Source: an uncultured Actinomycetes bacterium | GTDB taxonomy: Bacteria; Actinomycetota; Actinomycetes; Nanopelagicales; Nanopelagicaceae | Direction: 5' to 3' | DNA: 8,136 bases | Assembly: GCA_903907665.1 (NCBI GenBank) | Contig: CAIVOW010000108.1 | Coordinates: 1-8,136, forward strand | Part shown: piece by piece, positions 1 through 7,261 of the stretch | How the letters are laid out: each line of letters begins with the position of its first letter | Numbering within the stretch: the stretch's first letter is position 1 | Notes under the pieces: generated by a model | Told to the model about the DNA's origin: nothing | Database searches by the model: none | Seen by the model: the letters and a program-made list of their open reading frames with translations, nothing else | Translations under genes and position numbers: made by a program

Positions 1-881
1 CTCGATCTTCCTGATTTCAATAAATCGGTGGCAAGAGCGATCAGGGCTATCCAAATCACTAAGAAACCAACCCATCTGGCTACTGTAATTGATTCATGCC
101 TGACTAAAACACCAATTAGAAATTGAGCTGCTGGCGTTAAGTATTGGAGTAGTCCAACAATCGTTAAAGGTAATTTATTTGTTGCGCTATTAAACATGAG
201 AAGAGGAATCGCTGTCACAACGCCCGCCAACACCAATAAAATTGTGACTTTTATATTGACGGCAAATTGCCCAGTCCCACGTGAGCCAAGCCAGATTATG
301 TAGCCGGCATATGGAATAAACGAGAGAAGTGTTTCGATTGCAAGACCTTCAAGGGCGCCAATTCCAAGTTGTTTCTTAACTAGCCCATAGCTACCCCATG
401 AGACAGCTAAAGCAAGTGCAATCCACGGTGGACGTCCAAAACCGATTGTCAGAATCAAAACACCTATGACCGCAATCCATACCGCAATCCACTGCAACTT
501 ACGCATCTTCTCCTTGAGCAAGAGAACTCCGAAGGCAATAATTATGAGCGGGTTGATGTAATAGCCCAGAGCACATTCCACAACATGCCCATGGTTAACA
601 CCCCAGATATATACGAGCCAATTAATGGAGATTAAAACTGTAGAGAGGCAAAGCCGCATCATCGTGTGTGGATTTTTCAGCATCAGCAGAGTTCTACGTA
701 GTTGCTTTGTTAATCCAAGAGCAGCAATACAGAAAATGAGAGACCAGACTGCTCTGTGCGCAACTATTTCAATTGAATTTGCGGGCTTGAGCAGAGGCCA
801 ATACAGAGGAAATAGTCCCCAAATTAAAAAGGCAGAAATACCCAGAGTGAGGCCTACTTTATAATTACGGTCATCACTAAT
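1..881 (-). CDS. rarD: RarD-type EamA/DMT-family transporter, 3' end cut by the window, start codon unresolved
   Basis: This is an inner-membrane transporter of the RarD branch of the drug/metabolite (EamA) superfamily; the substrate is unknown, and the 'chloramphenicol-sensitive protein' name is historical. I translated the minus strand by hand and the frame is open from the stop at 902-900 to the window edge. RarD hallmarks appear in order: FLIWGLFPLYW in the first helix, EIVAHRAVWS in the second, INWLVYIWGV, then LGYYINPL, SYGLVKKQL, and near the end GLLQYLTPAAQ. It reaches what should be the last helix, so only a few C-terminal residues are missing. The frame is the same as that of yajQ and begins right after the yajQ TAG. 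No ATG, GTG or TTG occurs in frame until ATG at 683, which would remove the first two helices. ATT at 881-879 (used here) or ATC at 893-891 would give a RarD-length N-terminus. The family call is strong; the start is not. Confidence 0.85.
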   Translation of the reverse strand, partial: MSDDRNYKVGLTLGISAFLIWGLFPLYWPLLKPANSIEIVAHRAVWSLIFCIAALGLTKQLRRTLLMLKNPHTMMRLCLSTVLISINWLVYIWGVNHGHVVECALGYYINPLIIIAFGVLLLKEKMRKLQWIAVWIAVIGVLILTIGFGRPPWIALALAVSWGSYGLVKKQLGIGALEGLAIETLLSFIPYAGYIIWLGSRGTGQFAVNIKVTILLVLAGVVTAIPLLMFNSATNKLPLTIVGLLQYLTPAAQFLIGVLVRHESITVARWVGFLVIWIALIALATDLLKSGRS

Positions 882-899
882 TGGCGGCTCGATCTCGAA

Positions 900-1388
900 C
901 TATCGAAAATTAACGAATTGAACAGCAAATTCCCAGGGCGCATCTTTTACTTTTGCCATGGCTTCTTGTAGATCATCGCGGCTCTTACTGATGACACGCA
1001 ATTCATCGCCTTGAATCTGTGTCTTCAAAGACTTAGGGCCCTCATCTCTCAGGAATTTTGCAATCTTCTTCGCATTCTCGGTCGACAAGCCTTCTTTAAA
1101 TTCACAAGCTATTTTGTAAACCTTACCGCTAAGTTGAGGTTCCTTCGCATCTAAGTGTTTTAGTGAAACACCACGCTTAATGAGTTTCTCTTTAAAAACT
1201 TCTAACGCAGCCTTCGCGCGCTCTTCTCCGCCTGCCTCAATAGCGACTTTTTCGCCTGTCTTCTCCATCTTTGTTCCAGTATTTTTGAAATCAAAACGGG
1301 TAGCGATTTCACGGTCTGCTTGATTGAAAGCGTTGTCCACTTCCATCTGATCTATTTTTGAGACAATATCGAAACTGGAATCAGCCAT
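900..1388 (-). CDS. yajQ: YajQ family nucleotide-binding protein
   Basis: This is a small cytosolic protein of the YajQ (UPF0234) family. Members bind nucleic acids or nucleotides, and a Xanthomonas homologue has been described as a cyclic-di-GMP effector; the role in this organism is unknown. The 162-residue length matches the usual 160-163. The N-terminal signature [10 protein letters not shown], followed by [15 protein letters not shown], and the C-terminal QFVNFR ending are all diagnostic. Start choice is firm: ATG at 1388-1386 has a perfect AGGAGG six bases upstream. The first 8 bp overlap the 3' end of the permease gene, so the two are probably co-transcribed and translationally coupled. 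The TAG stop at 902-900 is followed in the same frame, with no gap, by the rarD reading frame. Confidence 0.96.
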   Translation of the reverse strand: MADSSFDIVSKIDQMEVDNAFNQADREIATRFDFKNTGTKMEKTGEKVAIEAGGEERAKAALEVFKEKLIKRGVSLKHLDAKEPQLSGKVYKIACEFKEGLSTENAKKIAKFLRDEGPKSLKTQIQGDELRVISKSRDDLQEAMAKVKDAPWEFAVQFVNFR

Positions 1389-2805
1389 TTCGATCCTCCT
1401 GTTTTCTTATTCCCGTACGAGATAAAAGTATGTGACCGATGAAGCCTATTACTAAAGCAAAGATAATACCTACGTTCGAATAGGCCCATGACCCAGTTTT
1501 TCCGCCGATAAACCCCATGAAATAACCCTGCCAGGAAAGCCAAGAGGCAAAGCCATTTGTCACAAAACCCCAGCCAACAATTGAACCTACAACAAGGAGC
1601 AAAACAGATCGTAAATTCCATGAGCCATATCTTCCAGATGCGTCGAATAGTTCAGCTTCGACGTAGTCACTTTTACGAAGTACAACATCCGCAACAAAAA
1701 TCGCTGACCACACTGCGATGGGGACACCCAGTGTTATGAGAAATCCTTGGAATGGTCCAAAGAAATCTTTTTTAATCCAGACAATATAGATAGTTCCTAA
1801 AGTCATAATAATGCCGTCGATTGAAGCAGCGATATGACGTTTCACGGGTAAACCAATTGAAACCAATGCAATTCCAGATGAATATAGGTCCAATATCGAA
1901 CCACCAATCAGGCCAGATACCGCAACAAACGCGAAAGGAATTAAATACCAAGCCGGTAATAAAGTTGTGAGAGCCCCAATGGGATCAGCAGCTATTTTTC
2001 CATTAAGTTCTGCGCTACTTCCGGCGAGAGCGCTTCCATAAATAACTAGAGCAATTGGGACTATCGAAGCGCCAAAAACGGTCCACCCAATAACAGCTTT
2101 ACTAGAAGTGCTACGAGGTAAGTAGCGGGAATAGTCCGCTGCTGAATTAACCCAGCCCAAACCAATTCCAGTAATCCCAAAAATCACGGCGCCGATAAAA
2201 GCCTGCGAATTGCCGTGATGAAGGTGTGAGACTAAATTCCATTTAATTGAATGAGCGGTGAGTGCGATATAGCCAATGGTAAGAAGAATTGTGGCTAGCG
2301 TTAACCATTGCTGGATTTTCATAATTGTTTTAAATCCGAGAACTCCACCAAAAATGGTCAAGCCAGCTGCAAAAATGAAACCAGTGATTGCTGAAAGATT
2401 ATGGTTGAGATGGCCAATTCTAATAAAGACAGTTTGGAAGGCCAGCGTCGCCAGTGAAACTAGAACAGTCTCCCAACCCACAAAGATCAGATATGAAAGA
2501 AAGCCGGGAATGATATTTCCCTTAACGCCAAAAGCTGCGCGAGAAAGAGTGAGGGTTGGCGCATTGCCTCGTTTACCAGCTAGTGAACTCACGCCAACAA
2601 GTATGAAAGAACCAACCGTCCCGACAATAGCAGCGCATGTTGCCTGCCAAAATGAAATTCCAAACCCTAAGAAAAAGGAACCATATGAAAGTGCTAGAAA
2701 AGAAACATTTCCCGCCGCCCATGGCCAAAATAGTGATTTAGCCGAACCATGCCGTTCGTGGATTTCTATAAAGTTTGCACCGTTAAGTTCAATGCGAGAT
2801 GTCAT
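1381..2805 (-). CDS. NCS1 family nucleobase permease (cytosine/purine permease, CodB-like)
   Basis: This is a 474-residue multi-helix membrane protein of the nucleobase:cation symporter-1 family, likely importing cytosine, a purine or a related compound with H+ or Na+. The family core is clear. [20 protein letters not shown] opens the first helix (about residues 26-45). The loop [14 protein letters not shown] lies at 80-93, followed by FVGWE, and the conserved ADYSRYLP lies at 223-230. About twelve hydrophobic helices extend to residue 462, with a short charged C-terminal tail. Substrate specificity cannot be read from these motifs; allantoin, hydantoin or thiamine are alternatives, but the deoxynucleoside genes next door favour a nucleobase. 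ATG at 2805 lacks a Shine-Dalgarno but lies seven bases after a TAGAAT -10-like element, so the mRNA may be leaderless. The TGA stop at 1383-1381 sits inside yajQ. It leads a permease-yajQ-rarD operon. Confidence 0.93.
   Translation of the reverse strand: MTSRIELNGANFIEIHERHGSAKSLFWPWAAGNVSFLALSYGSFFLGFGISFWQATCAAIVGTVGSFILVGVSSLAGKRGNAPTLTLSRAAFGVKGNIIPGFLSYLIFVGWETVLVSLATLAFQTVFIRIGHLNHNLSAITGFIFAAGLTIFGGVLGFKTIMKIQQWLTLATILLTIGYIALTAHSIKWNLVSHLHHGNSQAFIGAVIFGITGIGLGWVNSAADYSRYLPRSTSSKAVIGWTVFGASIVPIALVIYGSALAGSSAELNGKIAADPIGALTTLLPAWYLIPFAFVAVSGLIGGSILDLYSSGIALVSIGLPVKRHIAASIDGIIMTLGTIYIVWIKKDFFGPFQGFLITLGVPIAVWSAIFVADVVLRKSDYVEAELFDASGRYGSWNLRSVLLLVVGSIVGWGFVTNGFASWLSWQGYFMGFIGGKTGSWAYSNVGIIFALVIGFIGHILLSRTGIRKQEDRNG
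1395..1400 (-). promoter_or_regulatory. Shine-Dalgarno site of yajQ (AGGAGG)
   Basis: A perfect AGGAGG lies six bases before the yajQ ATG, within the last codons of the upstream permease gene. It fixes the yajQ start. It also shows that this genome uses canonical Shine-Dalgarno sites for internal operon genes, which makes their absence before deoC and the permease meaningful. Confidence 0.9.
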
Positions 2806-2842
2806 GAGAGTAATTCTAGTAAGTCAGGAGGCATACAGCTAA
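2806..2842 (-). promoter_or_regulatory. Putative promoter of the permease-yajQ-rarD operon, leaderless arrangement
   Basis: On the minus strand TAGAAT (2818-2813) fits the actinobacterial TANNNT -10 pattern and lies seven bases before the permease ATG. This places the expected transcription start at or next to the A of the ATG. No Shine-Dalgarno is present in this stretch, consistent with a leaderless mRNA. The -35 is weak: TTAGCT at 2842-2837, with an 18-bp spacer, matches TTGACA only partly and overlaps the palindrome at 2831-2846, so activation or repression there is plausible. Confidence 0.45.
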
Positions 2843-2846
2843 ATGC
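2831..2846. promoter_or_regulatory. Candidate operator: interrupted palindrome between divergent promoters
   Basis: The 16 bases read GCAT-NN-AGCT-NN-ATGC, with 12 of 16 positions exactly symmetric and the four mismatches in symmetric pairs. The centre lies between 2838 and 2839. It ends two bases before the deoC -35 hexamer and covers the weak -35 region of the permease promoter, a position from which one regulator could control both operons. Which regulator family would bind is not evident from the sequence. Confidence 0.4.
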
Positions 2847-2848
2847 AC

Positions 2849-2883
2849 TTGATACAGCCATAAACCGGGACTAGATTGAGGGA
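2849..2883 (+). promoter_or_regulatory. Promoter of the deoC operon, predicted leaderless
   Basis: A -35 hexamer TTGATA (2849-2854, five of six to TTGACA) and a -10 TAGATT (2872-2877, fitting TANNNT) are separated by exactly 17 bp. The deoC GTG begins six bases after the -10, the position expected for transcription start itself. The purine run GAGGGA between -10 and GTG touches the start codon and is too close to act as a ribosome site. Together this predicts a leaderless mRNA starting at the GTG. Confidence 0.65.
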
Positions 2884-3834
2884 GTGCAAAAAATTTCTGA
2901 AGAGTTAGTCCAAAGCGAGGCTTCTCTCAAGCAATTCTTGCGGACACTACCTCCTGTGGATCAGGTAGGAGCTGAGAGTCGGGCCGCATATTTAGCAACG
3001 AGATCTATTAAGAATTCCAGTAAGAATTTTGCGATTGATTTGGCAATCCGAATGGTGGATCTCACAACCCTTGAAGGTTCAGATACTCCAGGCAAAATAA
3101 GAGCACTCTGCAACAAAGCGGTCCGCCCAGACCCTACAGATTCCACCGTGCCTCACGTTGGGGCGGTTTGTGTCTACAACGATATGGTTTCTATCGCACG
3201 CCAGCATCTGGACTCAATCGGGGGCCACGATGTACCAGTCGCAGCTGTTTCGACTGCCTTTCCCTCAGGCCGCGCTAGTCAAGAAGTAAAGATTAGGGAT
3301 ACTCAAGATGCGCTGGATGCCGGTGCCAGCGAAATCGACATGGTTATTGACCGAGGAGCATTTCTCTCTGGCCGATACGGCGAAGTCTTCGATGAAATTA
3401 AATTAATCAAAGATCTTTGTGGTGAAAAGGCTCATTTAAAAGTAATTTTTGAAACAGGTGAACTTGTAACGTATGACAATGTTCGTAAAGCATCATATCT
3501 TGCAATGTTAGCAGGAGCAGATTTCATCAAAACTAGTACAGGTAAAGTTGCACCAGCTGCTACTGCTCCAGTGGTCTTAGTCATGCTTGAAGCAGTTCGC
3601 GATTTTTATTCGATGACAGGACGTCGCATTGGAGTAAAGCCTGCGGGTGGAATCCGCACGACAAAAGACGCTATTAAGCAATTAGTTCTTGTGAATGAAA
3701 CTGCTGGCGAAGAATGGCTTACGCCATCTTTATTTCGAATCGGTGCAAGTGCTTTATTAAATGACTTATTAATGCAGCGCATGAAGATGCGAGACGGGCA
3801 TTATTCAAGTAGTAATTACGTAACCCTGGACTAG
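2884..3834 (+). CDS. deoC: Deoxyribose-phosphate aldolase (long, DERA-type)
   Basis: DeoC cleaves 2-deoxyribose-5-phosphate to glyceraldehyde-3-phosphate and acetaldehyde, the last step of deoxynucleoside catabolism, in the cytosol. The catalytic set is complete. The Schiff-base lysine is K216 in ADFIKTSTG. The second lysine is K252 in VKPAGGIRT. The acidic residue is D152 in EIDMVID, and the substrate-binding VDLTTLEG lies at 58-65. At 316 residues it is longer than the roughly 220-260-residue E. coli/Bacillus forms. It resembles animal DERA in its N-terminal extension and in the insert before LFRIGASALLNDLL, where EEWLTP occurs. GTG at 2884 is the chosen start because it sits where a leaderless transcript from the promoter at 2849-2877 would begin; a TTG at 2938 is a less likely alternative. 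Thirty-seven bases separate it from the next gene, and it leads the plus-strand operon. Confidence 0.96.
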   Translation: MQKISEELVQSEASLKQFLRTLPPVDQVGAESRAAYLATRSIKNSSKNFAIDLAIRMVDLTTLEGSDTPGKIRALCNKAVRPDPTDSTVPHVGAVCVYNDMVSIARQHLDSIGGHDVPVAAVSTAFPSGRASQEVKIRDTQDALDAGASEIDMVIDRGAFLSGRYGEVFDEIKLIKDLCGEKAHLKVIFETGELVTYDNVRKASYLAMLAGADFIKTSTGKVAPAATAPVVLVMLEAVRDFYSMTGRRIGVKPAGGIRTTKDAIKQLVLVNETAGEEWLTPSLFRIGASALLNDLLMQRMKMRDGHYSSSNYVTLD

Positions 3835-3844
3835 TTCGAACTAG
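3831..3844. repeat. Perfect 14-bp palindrome over the deoC stop codon
   Basis: CTAGTTCGAACTAG equals its own reverse complement over all 14 bases and contains the deoC TAG stop (3832-3834). As RNA it could form only a five-pair AT-rich stem with a four-base loop and has no following T run, so it is not a convincing terminator. A protein-binding site is possible; chance in a short gap cannot be excluded. Confidence 0.5.
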
Positions 3845-3853
3845 ATAGATGAG

Positions 3854-3871
3854 AAGGTAGAAAAGGTAGAG
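3854..3871 (+). promoter_or_regulatory. Ribosome-binding region of the ALDH gene with a duplicated AAGGTAGA
   Basis: The almost purely purine leader before the ALDH ATG carries AAGGTAGA twice (3854-3861 and 3863-3870, nine bases apart). The second AAGG lies five bases before the ATG and is the likely Shine-Dalgarno. The first is an upstream copy that may act as a standby site or may simply reflect a local duplication. Confidence 0.55.
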
Positions 3872-5314
3872 ATGACAAAATTCGAGTACGCCCCAGCTCC
3901 GGAGTCAACGACAATTGTAGATATCAAGAGCGAGTATGGTCTTTTTATCAACGGAAAATTTGTCGCCGCTAAAGGTGGCAAGACCTTTCTTACCATTAAC
4001 CCAGCAACTGAAAAAACTCTTGCCAAAATTAGCTATGCCAGTAATTCTGATGTAGATAAGGCAGTGGCCGCAGCGACGGACGCTTTCAAGAAAGTCTGGT
4101 CCAAAACATCGCCTTCCGAGCGCGGGAAGTACTTGTATCGTATCGCTCGAATCTTGCAAGAGCGCGCCCGCGAATTTGCAGTCCTAGAAAGCATGGATAA
4201 CGGCAAGCCCATCAAAGAGACTCGTGATGTTGATATCCCATTAGCTGCTGCGCATTTCTTTTATCACGCAGGATGGGCCGATAAATTAGATCACGCCGGC
4301 CTTGGAGTTAATCCCAAACCACATGGCGTTGTCGGTCAAATCATTCCATGGAATTTTCCACTGCTTATGTTGTCCTGGAAAATTGCACCAGCTCTGGCAA
4401 CAGGTAATACAGTGGTTTTGAAACCTGCAGAGACAACGCCGCTTACCGCTCTTTTATTTGCAGAAGTGTGTCAACAAGCAGGCTTACCTGAAGGTGTCGT
4501 CAACATTGTTACTGGAGATGGTGCGACTGGTGCTTACCTTGTAAATCATCCTGGAATAGCAAAAATTGCGTTCACTGGCTCTACTGAAGTTGGTAAAGGA
4601 ATTGCACGCGCAATATCTGGTACTAGCAAGGCGTTGACCCTTGAATTAGGTGGGAAAGGCGCCAATATCGTTTATGACGATGCAGCGATTGATGAAGCTG
4701 TTGAAGGTATAGTTAGTGGAATTTTCTTCAATCAAGGCCATGTATGTTGCGCAGGCTCTCGTCTACTTCTCCAAGAAAATGTCGCAGAAGAAGTAACTGA
4801 AAAATTAAAGAAACGTATGGCTTTGATTCGCGTCGGTGATCCGTTGGATAAGAACACAGATCTTGGAGCTATCAATAGCAAAGCACAACTTGAGAAGATT
4901 CAAGAACTTTCAGCTGCCGGTGATGCTGAAGGTGCCCAACGCTGGAGTCCAGAGTGCGTATTACCTGGGACCGGATTCTGGTTTAAACCAACGATATTTA
5001 GTGGTGTTACTCAAGCACATCGAATTGCACAGGAAGAAATATTTGGTCCGGTGCTATCCATTATTACTTTCCGAACCCCTCAAGAAGCAATTGAGAAGGC
5101 AAACAACACACCATTTGGTCTTTCAGCAGGAATTTGGACAGATAAAGGATCAAAGATTCTCTGGTCAGCACAGCGATTAAAAGCAGGAGTTATTTGGGCT
5201 AACACATTCAATAAATTTGACCCAGCAAGCCCATTTGGCGGATATAAAGAATCTGGATGGGGCCGAGAAGGTGGCCGGCATGGTCTTGCAGCATATGTAA
5301 AGGTGGCCAAGTAA
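3872..5314 (+). CDS. Aldehyde dehydrogenase, catalytically complete, ALDH16-like
   Basis: This is a full-length 480-residue NAD(P)-dependent aldehyde dehydrogenase. Every key element is visible: the oxyanion Asn161 in IPWNFP, cofactor-binding Lys184 in VVLKPAE, the FTGSTEVG loop at 234-241, general-base Glu258 in LELGGKG, catalytic Cys292 in [16 protein letters not shown] at 388-394, and PFGGYKESG at 454-462. The segment before GFWFKPTIF is unusual among ALDHs. As I recall it resembles actinobacterial and ALDH16-type enzymes ([36 protein letters not shown]). Lying directly after deoC, it most plausibly oxidises the acetaldehyde released by that enzyme to acetate; this is context inference and the true substrate is untested. 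The stop TAA is followed at once by the ATG of the second ALDH-like gene, so the two products are probably made together. Confidence 0.95.
   Translation: MTKFEYAPAPESTTIVDIKSEYGLFINGKFVAAKGGKTFLTINPATEKTLAKISYASNSDVDKAVAAATDAFKKVWSKTSPSERGKYLYRIARILQERAREFAVLESMDNGKPIKETRDVDIPLAAAHFFYHAGWADKLDHAGLGVNPKPHGVVGQIIPWNFPLLMLSWKIAPALATGNTVVLKPAETTPLTALLFAEVCQQAGLPEGVVNIVTGDGATGAYLVNHPGIAKIAFTGSTEVGKGIARAISGTSKALTLELGGKGANIVYDDAAIDEAVEGIVSGIFFNQGHVCCAGSRLLLQENVAEEVTEKLKKRMALIRVGDPLDKNTDLGAINSKAQLEKIQELSAAGDAEGAQRWSPECVLPGTGFWFKPTIFSGVTQAHRIAQEEIFGPVLSIITFRTPQEAIEKANNTPFGLSAGIWTDKGSKILWSAQRLKAGVIWANTFNKFDPASPFGGYKESGWGREGGRHGLAAYVKVAK
5301..5306 (+). promoter_or_regulatory. Ribosome-binding site of the second ALDH-like gene
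   Basis: AGGTGG, one mismatch from AGGAGG, lies eight bases before ATG 5315 and inside the last codons of the upstream ALDH. It supports the start right after the TAA stop and implies coupled translation of the pair. Confidence 0.6.
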
Positions 5315-6157
5315 ATGACACGCATCGATGTATTGAAGACGTACAAGCTATTTATTAATGGCGCCTTCCCTCGAGGAGAATCGGGGCGCGTCTATGAAGT
5401 AAAAGATGCGCAAGGTAAATTTTTAGCAAACCCTTGCCAGGCATCCCGTAAAGATTTACGTGAAGCCGTTGTTGCGGCCAGGACAGCTCAAAGTGGATGG
5501 GTTGGTTCAACTGCTTATTTGCGGGGACAGATCCTTTATCGCGCTAGCGAGATGATGCAAGCACGTAGGAGTGAATTTGTTGATGCACTCGTCGCCGCAG
5601 AGGGAAAGAGTAAAAAAGCTGCGGATGACGAAGTTCTCGCCGCCATCGATACCTGGGTTTGGTATGCGGGGTGGAGCGACAAGATTTCTACAATTGCAGG
5701 ATCCACTAACCAAGTTTCTGGGCCTTATTACAATTTCACAATCCCAGAAGCGGTTGGAGTCGTCACAATATTTGCTGACTCAAAATCTACGTTGCTCTCT
5801 CTTGTAAGTTCAATCGGGGCAGTCATCAGCACAGGCAATACGTGCGTAGTTATTGCATCGGAAAAGTCTCCACTTACGGCAATTACTCTTGCTGAAGTAT
5901 TGGCTACAAGTGATCTTCCTGCCGGAGTTGTAAATATCCTCACCGGTAAATCTGCTGAGCTAGTTTTGTGGGTGGGTTCGCATATGGATATTGATGCTGT
6001 GGATGTATCAGGGCTTTCAAAGAAGTCGGAAGCAGAAGTACGTTTGGCTGGAGCCGATAATTTAAAGCGAGTTCATCGATTTACTGAGATTAAATCGTCG
6101 CAAAGAATTCTTAGCTTTGTAGAGAATAAAACAGTCTGGCATCCAATCGGAGTCTGA
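5315..6157 (+). CDS. Truncated, catalytically dead aldehyde dehydrogenase-family protein (pseudo-ALDH partner)
   Basis: This 280-residue protein aligns with the N-terminal, cofactor-binding half of its upstream neighbour (KLFINGAF, then YAGWSDKI near 117-124, VISTGNT near 170-176, LPAGVVNILTG near 201-211) and then stops. The catalytic domain with the Cys and the Glu motif is absent. Cofactor-site residues are replaced: the Asn of PWNFP aligns with Lys157, and the Lys of VLKPAE with Ile180. It therefore should not oxidise aldehydes. The frame is clean, the start has a ribosome site, and the C-terminus ends in TVWHPIG, which I recall from homologous actinobacterial proteins. It thus reads as an established short family rather than a fresh truncation. 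It resembles the inactive second domain of ALDH16 proteins, here encoded separately, with a probable structural or assembly role for the active ALDH. Its stop abuts the stop of add on the other strand. Confidence 0.88.
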   Translation: MTRIDVLKTYKLFINGAFPRGESGRVYEVKDAQGKFLANPCQASRKDLREAVVAARTAQSGWVGSTAYLRGQILYRASEMMQARRSEFVDALVAAEGKSKKAADDEVLAAIDTWVWYAGWSDKISTIAGSTNQVSGPYYNFTIPEAVGVVTIFADSKSTLLSLVSSIGAVISTGNTCVVIASEKSPLTAITLAEVLATSDLPAGVVNILTGKSAELVLWVGSHMDIDAVDVSGLSKKSEAEVRLAGADNLKRVHRFTEIKSSQRILSFVENKTVWHPIGV

Positions 6158-7261
6158 TTACTCAGCAGCTATTTTTGCGTAGGTAGGCTTTACAACCTCA
6201 TCGATGATTTTTAGGCGTTCATCAAATGGGATAAACGAACTTTTGAGGGCGTTAATTGTTACGCGTTGAAGGTCTTGGAAAGTCCAGTCAAATGCTTGTA
6301 CTACTTGCTCCATCTCGTGGGACATCGAAGTGCGACTCATTAACCTGTTATCGGTATTTAGGGTGACGCGAAAACGTAGCTTCGCTAGAAGTCCAATGGG
6401 GTGTGACTTTATATCTTTAGCAGCGCCTGTCTGCAGATTTGATGTTGGGCATAATTCCAATGGAATTCGACGATCTTTAACATATGCGGAAAGTTGTCCA
6501 AGCTTGGGAGTAGGGCCACTCACATCAATATCATCAATGATACGAACGCCATGACCGAGTCTTTCTGCTCCACACATTTGTATTGCTTGCCAGATAGATG
6601 GAAGTCCATAAGCTTCACCAGCATGTATTGTGAAATGAGCATCCTCTTGGCGAAGATAATTAAAAGTATCTAATTGATTTGTGGGTGGGAAGCCATCTTC
6701 GGGTCCCGCAATATCAAAACCAACTACGCCTTTTTCACGATACTGAACTACTTTCTCGGCAACTTCTTGCGCAACGTTATTCTGACGAAGTGCACACAAG
6801 AGAGACTCGACGCGAATATTGAACCCTTCCGAAGCCGCATCTTGCTCACCAAGGCGATATCCCTCAATCGTTGCTTGGATTACTTCATCTAGACTCAAAC
6901 CGTTTTGTGTGAAAAGTTCTGGTGCTCCGCGAACTTCAGCGTAGATAACTCCATCGCGGGCTAAATCAAGAGCACACTCTCGGGAAACCCGGATAATATC
7001 TTCGCGTGTTTGCATAACCGCAACCGTATGTTGAAAAGTTTCAAGGTATCGCTCAAGTGATCCAGAATTACACGATTCTTCAAACCAATCTGCAAGTGCT
7101 TCGGGATCAGTTGATGGAAGTGAGTAACCGATTCGCTCCGCGATATCAATGATTGTTTGTGGTCTTAAGCCACCATCAAGATGATCATGCAAAAGTACTT
7201 TTGGAAGTCGCTTGATTTGTTCGCGAGTGGGCTTATCTGTAAGAGACAATTTATCCTTCAA
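6158..7261 (-). CDS. add: Adenosine deaminase
   Basis: This zinc hydrolase converts adenosine and deoxyadenosine to (deoxy)inosine with ammonia release in the cytosol. At up to 367 residues it has the family motifs in order: metal ligands H25 and H27 in [10 protein letters not shown]213 and catalytic E216 in [10 protein letters not shown]237 in [15 protein letters not shown] at 269-275, and metal-ligand D304 in LNTDNRLMS. The second residue of the usual DD pair is Asn, which I recall as normal in actinobacterial Add (TDNRLMS) rather than a defect. The start is a TTG. TTG at 7261 overlaps the end of deoA by 11 bp. TTG at 7249 (protein four residues shorter) sits one base after the deoA stop with GAAGGA just upstream and may be the true start. 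It is the downstream gene of the deoA-add pair and converges tail-to-tail with the ALDH operon. Confidence 0.95.
   Translation of the reverse strand: MKDKLSLTDKPTREQIKRLPKVLLHDHLDGGLRPQTIIDIAERIGYSLPSTDPEALADWFEESCNSGSLERYLETFQHTVAVMQTREDIIRVSRECALDLARDGVIYAEVRGAPELFTQNGLSLDEVIQATIEGYRLGEQDAASEGFNIRVESLLCALRQNNVAQEVAEKVVQYREKGVVGFDIAGPEDGFPPTNQLDTFNYLRQEDAHFTIHAGEAYGLPSIWQAIQMCGAERLGHGVRIIDDIDVSGPTPKLGQLSAYVKDRRIPLELCPTSNLQTGAAKDIKSHPIGLLAKLRFRVTLNTDNRLMSRTSMSHEMEQVVQAFDWTFQDLQRVTINALKSSFIPFDERLKIIDEVVKPTYAKIAAE

Noticed and set aside
625..864. A 79-codon plus-strand open frame.
   Set aside because: It is antisense to the clearly conserved RarD frame, with no recognised motif and no convincing ribosome site.
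2276..2842. A 188-codon open frame on the plus strand.
   Set aside because: It is antisense to the permease gene, shows no recognisable protein features, and is explained as a shadow of the real reading frame.
2843..2863. A six-codon open frame (ATG ... TAA) preceded by AGGAGG at 2826-2831, resembling a leader peptide before deoC.
   Set aside because: It lies upstream of the predicted -10, so it would not be on the deoC message; its spacing of 11 bases is long and it overlaps the dyad and the -35.
3842..3851. TAGATAGAT near 3842 as a -10 element for a separate ALDH promoter.
   Set aside because: It does not fit TANNNT well, no -35 lies at the right distance, and the short gap after deoC fits co-transcription.
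5315..6157. Treating the second ALDH-like gene as a decayed pseudogene.
   Set aside because: It has a ribosome site, an intact frame, a coupled start and a C-terminal ending I recall from homologues, so a functional short protein is more likely than a remnant.
6299..6310. The TDN in place of TDD in adenosine deaminase (encoded in the region upstream of position 6350) as a loss of activity.
   Set aside because: The metal-ligand Asp and all His and Glu residues are intact, and TDNRLMS is, as I recall, the usual form in actinobacterial Add.
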